From NCBI GenBank assembly GCA_023128035.1, contig JAGMES010000018.1:1-50342 (forward strand): a DNA stretch of 50,342 nt. The letters run 5' to 3'. Shown here piece by piece: positions 1 through 12,000 of the stretch. Each line of letters starts with the position of its first letter. Position 1 is the stretch's first letter. The position numbers and the translations under genes are program-made. The notes below the pieces were generated by a model. The model searched no databases. It was not told the DNA's origin and saw nothing but the letters and a program-made list of their open reading frames with translations. The DNA is from Halanaerobiales bacterium. Its GTDB lineage: Bacteria; Bacillota_F; Halanaerobiia; DY22613.

Positions 1-3000
1 TGTTTGAAGAACAGGTAGAAAAAACACCAGAGAATATTGCTGTGGTCTTTAAAGAACAAAGTTTGACATATAGAGAGTTAAATAAAAAGGTTAACCAATT
101 AGCTAAAGTATTAAGAAATAAAGGAATATGTCCAGATCAGGTGGTAGGAATTATGCTGGATCGTTCTTTAGAAATGATTATTGGGGTATTGGCCATCGTT
201 AAAGCAGGAGGAGCATATTTACCAATTGATCCTGAATATCCTCAGTCAAGAATTGAATATATGCTTAAAGATAGTCAAATTGAATTTTTAGTATCACACA
301 GAGATTTGACAGATAATCTTGATTTTACAGGTGAAATAATAGATGTTGATGATAAAAATCTTTACAAAGGTGATGCGTCGAACTTAGAAAGAGTTCATAC
401 ATCTAATAATCTTGCATATGTAATCTATACTTCAGGTACAACAGGTAAACCAAAAGGTAATTTAACAATGCAATATAATGTAGTTCGAGTTGTAAAAAAT
501 ACTAACTATATCGATATTAAAAAAGAAGATAAGATCTTACAACTTTCCAATTATGCTTTTGATGGTTCAGTCTTTGATATTTACGGAGCATTGTTAAATG
601 GAGCTACTCTTGTATTAATTAAGAAAGATGCATTATTAGAGTTATCACAACTTACAAAAGTAATAAAAGAAAAAGAAATCTCTGTTCTATTTATTACAAC
701 GGCTTTGTTCAATGCATTAGTTGATCTAAATATCACCTGTTTTGAAAATGTAAGAAAAGTATTATTTGGTGGAGAAAGAATCTCAGTAAAACATGCTAAA
801 AAAGCATTAGAATATATGGGTAAAGATAAGCTTATCCATGTTTATGGGCCAACGGAAAGTACTGTATATGCAACTTATTATTATATAAACGAGATTGCTC
901 CTAAAGTAGATAATATCCCTATTGGAAGTCCATTGGCTAATACTGAGATTTACATTCTTGATAAAAATAATAATCTTTCGCCAATTGGAGTGGGAGGAGA
1001 GTTATGTATTTCTGGAGATGGACTGGCAAAAGGGTATTTGAATCGACCAGAGCTAACAGCAGAAAAATTTACCCAAAACCCATTTGCTCCAACAGAAAGG
1101 ATGTATAGAACAGGAGATTTAGCAAGATGGTTGCCAGATGGTAATATAGAGTTCCTGGGACGGATTGATGAACAGGTGAAGATAAGAGGTTTCAGAATAG
1201 AACTTGGAGAGATTGAAAATCAATTACAAAGTATTGAAAATATTAAAGATGCCAAAGTAATTGTTAGAAACGATTCATTGGGTAACAAATATTTATGTGC
1301 ATATTATGTGTTGAATAAAGAAATGACGACTTCTGATATTAAAGAAGAATTAAGTAGAGTATTACCAGAATATATGGTTCCAACACATTTAGTCTGTTTA
1401 GAAGAAATGCCATTGACACCGAACGGAAAAGTAGATACTAAAGCTTTACCTGAGCCTGATCTTAATGCAAGAAAAGCTGAATATGTTGCACCTACAAGCG
1501 AAAAAGAAAAGATATTAGCAGATATTTGGTCTCAGGTTTTAGGTGTTGAGAGAGTAAGTATTAAAGACAGTTTCTTTGAACTGGGTGGTGATTCCATAAA
1601 AGCTATCCAGATTATTGCTAGAGCAAATCAGCAGAAATTAAAACTTACTGTAAAAGAAATATTTAAACACAAAACAATAGAAAACATGGTTAATAATGTA
1701 GATTTAGAAGTTTCAAATGCAATAATTAGTCAAAAAGAAGTAGAAGGTCATGTATTGTTAACACCAGCTCAGAAATGGTTCTTTGATCAGAATTTGAAAC
1801 GCAAAGATCACTGGAATATGGTGAATATATTTAATCTTAACCATGATGCGGATTTTGAATTATTAGAAAAAGTCTTACAAAAAGTAATTAATCACCATGA
1901 TGCACTGCGGATTGCTTATGACTTTGAAGAAGATCAGATAATTCAAGATAATAGGAAAGCTTTAGATGTGACATTTAAACTACAATATGAAGATATAAGT
2001 GGATATGCTTATGAACAACAGGTAGAAAAAATTCTTGGGATAAGCGAAAAAATCCAGAGTTTTGATATTACAAAAGATTTATTATTTAGAGCAGTAGTAA
2101 TTGACTTAGGAGAAAACGATCAACGTTTGTTGATTGCAGTTCATCATTTGGTGATGGATGGTATATCATGGAGAATTCTCTTAGAGGATATTGAATTATT
2201 ATATCATTCTAACCTTAATAAAGAGTTGCCATTAAAGACCACTTCATTTAGAGAATGGAGTGAAAAGTTAGCTGAATATGCAGTGAACAAAGAGATTGAT
2301 GTAGATTATTGGAAAGCAATAGATCTTTCTAAAGTTGAAACTTTTTATGAGTTAGACGTAAAAGAAAATTATCTAGAAGATCATAAAGTTTTACAATTTG
2401 AATTGAATCAAGAGCAGACACAACAATTACTTACTAAAGCACATTGGTCATATAATACTGTGATGAATGACATATTGTTATCTAGTTTATTACCAGCATT
2501 ATCAGAACCATTAGGTACGAAAAGCATTCTGTTAAATCTTGAGGGTCATGGACGAGAAGAGATTTTAGAAGATATTGATTTGTCACGGACAATTAGCTGG
2601 TTTACCAGTATCTACCCGGTTTATCTGGTTAAACAGGCAACTGTTGATCAGACGATTAAATATGTTAAAGAAAGTTTGCGTATGATTCCTGAAAAAGGAA
2701 TAAACTACGGAATTGCACGATATTTACAAGATGATGAGTACCTACAACAGATAAATCCTGTAATATCCTTTAACTATTTGGGTCAGTTTGATATAGGATT
2801 TGGTCAGGTTCAGGAAGAAAGTACCAATGATGAACAAAATTTATTATACAATTGCAATGAATTACCAGGAGAAGCTTTTCATAAGCAAAATAGTCATCAG
2901 TATTTGATAGATATTTATGGAGTGGTTTCAAATGGGAAATTACAGATGAATATCAAATATAATCAGAAATATTTCTCTGACAAAACGATGGAAGAGATCA

Positions 3001-6000
3001 AAAATCTTTATCAGCATAATTTAATTGAGACAGTTGATCATTGTTTAGGTCAAGAGCAACGGATATATACAGTATCTGATTTTGGATTGGAAAATGTAAT
3101 TTCCAAAGAGAACTTTGAAAGAATATCAGAAGTGATTGATGTTGCAAATTCAGATATATACCCTTTAACACCAATACAGGAAGGTCTGTTGTTTCATAAT
3201 ATTTATGATGAGGATAGTAATAATTATTATTATGAGCAACTATGTTATTGTTTTAAAGGAAAGATAGATGTAGAACAATTGAAAAAAGCATGGCAGATTA
3301 TGATAAATCGGTATGATGTTTTAAAAGCTCAATTCTTCTTTAAAGATATTGATAGACCAATTCAGGTCTTTGCTGAAGAGATAAATGCTAAAATTGAGGA
3401 CTTCGACATTTCCAATTTAGATAAAGAAGATCAGGAAGCATTTGTTGAAAGATTTAAGAAGCAAGATTTGCAGAATAAATTTGATCTATCACAAGAAAGT
3501 CCAAATAGACTTACAATTATTAAACTATCTGATACAAAATTGTTATTATGTTGGACATTTCACCATATTTTGCTTGATGGATGGAGTTGTCAAACTATAT
3601 TACAGGATTTTGTCAAAATTTATACCTGTTTAGTTAAGAATTTACCATTCCCTAAAAAATCAGTTCAGTTTAATTCTTATCTTGAGTGGTTAAAAAATAA
3701 AGATAAAGAAAAGGGAAAACAGTTTTGGAAAAAGTATTTACAGGATTTAGTACAGCCAACATTATTACCTGATATTATGAAGAAAGATGACAAGTCTGTT
3801 ATCACAGAACAAAAGAAGTTTAATATAGAATTTAATAAAGAAAAGACTAGTCAATTAGTTGAATTTTGTAAAAGTTATAATATTACTTTGAATGCGTTGA
3901 TTCAAACCGCATGGGGAGTATTATTACAGAAATATAATAATACCAATCAAAGTTGTTTTGGAATGACAGTATCAGGGCGTCCAATAGATTTAGATAAGGT
4001 AGAAGAGATTGTGGGAATTTTTATCAATACTATACCTGTTGTAGTAACCACAGATAATAAAGATAGCTTTATAGATTTATTGACTAGAGTAAATGACAAT
4101 CTGATTGAGATTAGAGACTATGAATATATTTCATTGGCTGAAATACAAAGTTTAAGTAATCATGCAGAACTATTTGATTCGTTTATCGCTTATGAGAATT
4201 ATCCAGTGAAAGAAAGCAATAGTGAATTTGAAATGGAATTAGATTCAATATTTGAAATGACCAATTATGATATGTCAATCAGTGTACTTCAAAGTTCTGA
4301 AAATGTAGTTATAAACATGCAATCAAATTCAAAAAGATTTCCGACATTATTAATTGAGTCTATTATAGAAAACTTCCGTAATTTGATTTTATATATTCTT
4401 CAAAGTCCAGAAGACTCAGTAGAAAAATATTCGATTGTTTCTGCAAAAGAGAAAGAAAGATTGCTTCATGAATTTAATGATACTGCTATGGATTATCCAA
4501 AGGACAAAACATTATCTGAACTATTTGAAGAGGAAGTGAATAAAAATCCCGAACAACTAGCTATTATCTTTGGTGAAGAGAAACGAAGCTATCAAGAATT
4601 GAACCACCGTTCTAATCAATTGGCTCGTTATCTTAGAGATAAAGGGGTTGGTCCTGATACTATTGTAGGTATGATGCTTAATCGTTCAACAGAGATGATG
4701 ATTGGTATTATGGGAATTTTAAAGGCAGGAGGAGCCTATCTACCAATTGATCCTGAATATCCTCGGACAAGAATTGAATATATGCTTAGAGATAGTCAAA
4801 TTGAATTTTTAGTATCACACAGAAATTTGGCAGATAATATTGATTTTACAGGTGAAATAATAGATGTTGATGCTAAAAACATATACAAAGGTGATTATTC
4901 AAACTTAGAAAAAATTCATACTGCTAATAATCTTGCATATGTAATCTATACTTCAGGTACAACAGGTAAACCAAAGGGTAATTTAACAATACAATATAAT
5001 GTAGTCCGAGTCGTAAAAAATACTAACTACATCGATATTAAAAAAGAAGATAAGATCTTACAACTTTCTAATTATGCATTTGATGGATCAGTCTTTGATA
5101 TTTACGGAGCATTGTTAAATGGAGCTACCCTTGTATTAATTAAGAAAGATGCATTATTAGAGTTATCACAACTTACAAAAATAATAAAAGAAAAAGAAAT
5201 CTCTGTTCTATTTATTACAACAGCTTTGTTTAATGCACTGCTTGATCTAAATATCACCTGTTTTGAAAATGTAAGAAAAGTATTATTTGGAGGAGAAAGA
5301 ATCTCAGTAAAACATGCAAAAAAAGCATTAGAATATATGGGCAAAGATAAGATTATCCATGTTTATGGGCCAACGGAAAGTACTGTATATGCAACTTATT
5401 ATTTTATAAACGGGATTGATTCAAAAGTGGATAATGTGCCAATTGGAAGTCCACTGGCTAATACTGAGATTTACATTCTTGATAAAAATAATAAGCTCTC
5501 ACCAATTGGAGTTGGAGGAGAGTTATGTATTTCTGGTGATGGATTGGCAAGAGGATATTTGAATCGACCAGAGCTAACAGCGAAAAAGTTTATTCAAAAT
5601 CCATTTGTTTTAAGAGAAAGAATGTATCGAACAGGAGACTTAGCTAGATGGTTACCAGATGGTAATATAGAATTTTTAAGTAGAATAGATAATCAAGTTA
5701 AGATTAGAGGATTTAGGATTGAGTTGGGAGAGATCGAAAATCAATTAATGGATTATGAGGGTATTAAAGAGGCCAGTGTAATTGACTTAGTAGATGAAAC
5801 AGGTAGTAAATATTTATGTGGTTATATTGTGACTGAGAAAGAAATATCCATTTCAGCTATCAAAGATTATCTGGCTAAAAAATTACCCATATATATGGTT
5901 CCAGCTTATTTTATAGAACTGAACAAAATGCCACTAACACCACATGGTAAAATAGATCGAAAAGCTTTACCAATACCAGATGGGGTAAATACTTCATTAG

Positions 6001-9000
6001 AAGAGTATGTAGCACCGTCAAATGAAATTGAAGAAAAAATGGTTTTAATCTGGTCTAAAATTTTGGGAGTCAAAAAGGTTGGTGTAACAGACGATTTCTT
6101 TGCTCTTGGAGGACATTCTTTAAAAGGAATTCAATTGGTAGCTAATATAGCAAAAGAATTTAATGTTGAAGTACCATTAAAAGAAATTTTTGAAAGTCCA
6201 ACAATTAGAGGTATTGTTGAATTGATTGGTAGTTTGGATGAATCAACTTATAATTCAATAAAACCTGTTAAAGAGAGTGAATATTATCATGTTTCTTCTG
6301 CACAAAAAAGAATCTACGCATTAAGGCAGTTAGAAGATGAAGACAGTACTGCTTATAATATACCTTTTATAATGGAGATAGAAGGTGAACTGGATATAGA
6401 AAGGTTTGAAAAAGCTTTGAAAGCATTAATAGATCGCCATGAATCTTTGAGAACATATTTTGATGTGGTTGATGGTAAAGCAGTGCAGAGAATTTTACCT
6501 GAAGTAGACTTCAAATTAAAAGTTAGTAAAGTAGATGAAGCAGAAATTAATGAGCGAATTAAGCAATTTATTCAATCATTTGATTTAGCTAAAGCACCAT
6601 TGATGAGAGTAGAAATTGTTCAATCTAATAAAAAGCAATTACTTATGCTGGATGTGCATCATATTATCTCAGATGGTGTATCTATGAATATCTTCTTTAA
6701 TGATCTGACTGCCCTTTATGATGGTAGAGAACTTTCTGAGTTAGAAGTTCAGTACAAGGATTTTTCAGCTTGGCAAAATCAGTTGCTAACCTCATCTCTG
6801 ATGAAAGAGCAGGAAAGTTACTGGCTAGATAGATTTAGTGGAGAAATCCCTGTGCTTAATATGCCGACAGATTATCCACGTCCAGTAGAGATGACTTTTG
6901 CTGGAGATTATTATAAACATGAGTTGAGTTCTGAGTTAATGAAGAAACTAACTGAATTTACCTCTAGAAATAATGTTACTTTATATATGCTCTTGCTTGC
7001 AGCATATAATATTCTCTTATCTAGATACAGTGGTCAAGAAGATATCATAATTGGTTCACCGATAGCTGGTCGTGATCATGCTGATCTGGAAAATGTCTTA
7101 GGAATGTTTGTCAATACATTGGCGATGAGAAATTATCCGACTAAGGATAAGACATTTGCTGATTTCTTAAAAGAAGTTAAAGATAATTCCTTAGACGCTT
7201 TTGAGAATCAACAGTTCCAGATTGAAATGTTGATTGACAAGCTGAACTTAACAAGAGATTTGAGTAGAAATCCATTATTTGATGTTACCTTTATTGTCCA
7301 GAATGCTAACCAGTTGGATTTTGCGACTGATAATCTCAAATTCAGATTTTACGATTTCGACTATAATATTGCTAAATTTGACTTGACACTTGCGGTATAT
7401 GAAAATGGTCTGGATGAAGAAATGAACTTCTATTTTGAATATAATACAGGATTATATAAAAAGGAGACTATTACGCGGTTAGCAATACACCTTGAGAGGA
7501 TTATTTGGACGGTCTTAGCTAACCCTGAACTCGCCTTGAGTGAAATAGAATTTATCACCGAGGAAGAGAAACAACAATTGTTAGTCGATTTTAATCAGAC
7601 CTATGCAGAATATTCAGCAGAGAAAACTATTCATCAGCTCTTCATGGAACAGGTTATAAGAGTACCTGATAATATAGCTGTTGTCTTTGGTGAAGAAAAA
7701 CTGACCTATCAAATGCTAGATGATCGAGCCAATCTCTTAGCTGCAAAATTAAGAGCTGCTGGTATCAAGGCGAATGAGATTGTTGCTATCATGGTCGAAA
7801 GGTCTGTAGAAATGATAATTGGCTATCTTGGTGTATTAAAGGCGGGAGGAGCATATTTGCCAATCGATCCAGAGTATCCTAAGGCTCGAATCGAATATAT
7901 GCTGCAAGATAGTAATGCTAAACTATTGCTTACTGAAGATAAATTAATGAACTCTGTAGAGTTCTCTGGTCAAATGATAGATCTAAAAGATCCTAATTTA
8001 TATCTGGGAGAAGTTAAATTTCTAGATAACATTAATAATTGTCGAGATTTAGCTTACTTAATCTATACTTCTGGAACGACTGGACTACCAAAAGGTGTAA
8101 TGATAGAACATCGCGGAATTGTCAACCTTCAGAAATTCTTTGTTAGCTACTTAGGCATTCTGGAGACTGATAGAGTTCTTCAGTTTGCTACCTGTGCGTT
8201 CGATGCAGCAGTTCTAGACTGCTATATGGCATTACTAACAGGAGCGAGTCTACATCTGGTCTTAACAGATGTAATCAAAGACTATCGTAAATTTGAAGAT
8301 TTTTTGAATGAACAGGGTATTACCATTGTTCTTTTACCACCTATTTATTTAAGCAATTTAAATCCAGCTAATGTCCAGACATTAAGAAAACTCTTAACTG
8401 GAGGCTCAGCCACCAATTTTGACTTGATTGAAAAATGGAACAATTCGAACAGGGAGTATATTAATGCTTATGGACCAACTGAGACGACTATTTGTGCTAC
8501 TGCCTGGAAGGCAGAAGGAGGAGATTACCATACTGTTCCAATCGGTCAACCGATCACAAATACCAGGGCATATATCTTAGATGAACAGATGAATTTAGTT
8601 CCGATAGGAATAGCTGGCGAACTTTGTATCTCTACTGTTGGTCTTGCCAGAGGATATCTCAACCGTCCTGAGCTTACTAAAGAAAAATTTGTTGATACTC
8701 TAACCTTTGGTAGACTTTATAAGACTGGTGATCTAGCCCGGTGGTTACCAGATGGCAATATTGAATTCTTGGGGCGGATTGACCATCAGGTTAAGATCAG
8801 GGGATTTAGAATAGAGTTGGCTGAAATTGAGAATCACTTGTTACAGCATGAAGAGATTATAGAAGTAATTGTTATTGATCGTGAAGATAAAAATGGAAAT
8901 AAATATCTGGTTGCATATCTAGTCAGCTGCCGAAAACTCGCTCATGCGGAACTGATAGAGTATCTACAGGTTTATTTGCCTGAATATATGATTCCAGCTT

Positions 9001-12000
9001 ATTTCATCCATTTACCAGAAATGCCTTTGACTTCTAGTGGTAAAATCGATCGAAAGGCTTTACCAGCACCAGAGCTAAGCAGTAGTAATACTTATATGGC
9101 ACCAACTACTGAGAAAGAAGAGGTATTGGCAGCTATCTGGGCAGATGTACTGGGAGCTGAACCGGTTGGTGTTGAAGATAATTTCTTTGAGTTGGGTGGA
9201 GATTCAATTAAGGCGATTCAGATTCTGACAAGAGCCAGACAACATAAGATCAATCTGACGGTAAAAGAGCTATTTAGACATAGGACAATCTCTGCATTAC
9301 TAAAAAATGTAGATTATTCTGGAGAAGGATTAAATATTTCCCAGGCAGATGTGGAGGGTGAAGTCTTCTTAACACCGATTCAAGAGTGGTTCTTTGCACA
9401 GAATCTGGTCAAGCGAGAATATTGGAATCAGACCAATCTATTCAAGTTACCAGATGATGTTGATTTAGAACTTTTAGAGAGAGTTTTTGTCAAGATTATC
9501 TCTCATCATGATGCTTTACGGATGGGATATAAATTTAATAATGGAGTGGCTCAATTTAATCGTCGCATGGATCAGATTAAGTTTAAATTAGAACTGATAG
9601 ATTTGAGTCAAGACTTATCTGATATTAAGAAAAGTAAAATACTGCAAATTAGTGAAGAGATACAAAATGAACTAATCCTGGAAGAAGATCTCTTGCTAAA
9701 AGCTACAGTCTTTGATCTTGGTAATGAAAAAATACTGATGCTAATGATCCATCATCTGGTTGTAGATGGAGTATCGTGGAGAATCTTGGTGGAGGATATT
9801 GAACAATTATATGTTTCTAATCTAGAAATAAAATTACCATTAAAGACTACTTCTTTTAAAGAATGGAGTGCTTGTTTAGTTGAATATGCCAAAGAGGAAC
9901 TTAACTTAAAATACTGGTATAATATCGATCAGACCAAACTGCTATTTTTAGCTAATCCTTTAGATAATGAAAGATATCTAAGAGATCATAAAAAACTTAC
10001 TTTGGAGCTAAGTAGCAAAGAGACAGAGCTCTTACTAACTACTGCTAACTGGGTTTTTGGTACAAATGTTAATGATATCTTACTCACAGCACTTACTTTA
10101 GCAGTCTCAGAAGGGTTGCAGTTTGATCATTTTCTGGTTAACCTAGAGGGGCATGGTCGAGAAGAAATTATAGATCAAGTGGATATTTCGAGGACAGTTG
10201 GTTGGTTTACCAGTGCCTTCCCTGTATATTTTGCAAACCAGAGTACTTTGGAGAAGACTCTAACCCATGTTAAAGAAAGTCTGCGTAGAGTACCAAATAA
10301 AGGGATTAATTATGGTATAGGACGATTTCTCCAGAAAGATCAAAAATTACAATTACTAAACCCTGAGATTTCCTTTAACTATTTAGGACAATTTACGGAT
10401 TCTGCTAAGAATTTTCTTAAAAGATCTGACTTAGAAGTTAAGAGTATTCATCCCGATAACCGTCATAACTTCATCATTGACATCAACTGTCTAGTAATTA
10501 ATGGTCTACTAAAGATGAGTCTAAGTTATAATGAGAGATTTGTTGATGCCCAATTAATGGAAAAATTAAAAACTACTTATCTACAGAAATTGCAAGAGCT
10601 GATTGAACTCTGTGTCAAGCAGACAAAGAAAATATATACACCTTCAGATTTTGGTGTAGAAAATACGTTAAGTGAAACTGACCTTGAAACGATTGGACAG
10701 ACTGTAAATTTAGAGAAGGTCAAGATATATCCATTAACATCAATGCAGGAAGGTATGCTTTATCATACGATTATCACCGAAGAGGGAAATGCCTATTATG
10801 AACAATTCTGTTTTTACCTCAATGGGCAAGTTGATGTCGCTAAATTCAACAGAGCATGGCAAGAGGTAGTGAACAGACATGAGATCTTACGGACTAAGTT
10901 TGTCTGGCAAAAGGTTAAAAATCCAGTTCAGATAGTGCTGCCTGAGATAGAAGCAGAATTTTCCTTCCATAATATTGCCGATATGGATGCACCTGAGCAG
11001 GCACAGTACCTTGAAAACTTCAAAAAAGAAGATTTAGCGAATAGGTTTGATTTTAACTCTGATAGATTAAATCGCCTGACATTACTTAAATTGTCGCCAG
11101 AAAAATATCTGATATGCTGGTCATTACACCATATTTTACTGGATGGTTGGAGTTTACCAATTGTGCTCGGTGATCTATTCAAGGCTTACCAAGCGCTGGT
11201 TAATGATACACCATTGCTACCAGAACCGGTCGCTCAATTTGGTAGCTATCTTGATTGGTTAAAAACTAGACCTGTCAAGAAAGCGGAGACTTTTTGGAAG
11301 CAATATCTACAGGATTTCACTGAACCTACATTGTTGCCTTTTGTTAACAAAAAACAACCTAAAGCTGACATAGTCGAAGTCGGTGTCAAAGAATGTACTT
11401 TTGCTGAAGATATCACCCAGAAAATTAATGAGTTCTGTAAGAAGTATAGCATAACTAGTAATGCCCTCATTCAAGCAGCCTGGGGTTTGCTCTTACAAAA
11501 ATATAACAACACTGATTTAAGTTGCTATGGGATGACAGTATCAGGTAGACCAGCCGAATTGAAGAATGTTGAAAATATTGCAGGTATCTTCATGAATACA
11601 TTGCCAATTATCATAAAATCTGTCGAGAAGCAAACGATACAGGATCTGCTAACTAAGATCAATATGGAGCTAGTTGAGCTAAGAGACTTTGAATATTTCT
11701 CTTTAGCACAGATTCAAAAATATACAGCTCATGTGGACAAACTCTTTGACTCGATTGTTGTTTTTGAAAACTATCCGATTAGTAGGACAGCTTCTGGTCA
11801 GGATATGGACTTTACTGTAGAGATCGACTCTATTTTTGAAATGACCAACTATGATTTGACGGTCTCTGTTGGCAATTCTGATAATTTCTTTATTAGATAC
11901 ACCTACAATAAAGCATCTTTGAACGTTGAGGCTGTAGAAACTATCAGTAAACATCTTTCACGCTTGCTTGATCTGATGATAACTGAACCGACAAAAGAAC

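Noticed and set aside
1740..3060. Reading the domain after PCP1 as an ordinary condensation domain
   Set aside because: It has HHLVMDGISW, EGHGREE, a RTISWFTS motif and NYLGQF, all typical of epimerization domains, and is followed by a separate C domain with HHILLDGWS.
7620..9080. A firm substrate for the third adenylation domain
   Set aside because: The positions read DALLLGAICK, which I cannot match confidently to one amino acid; hydrophobic or aromatic is as far as the sequence allows.
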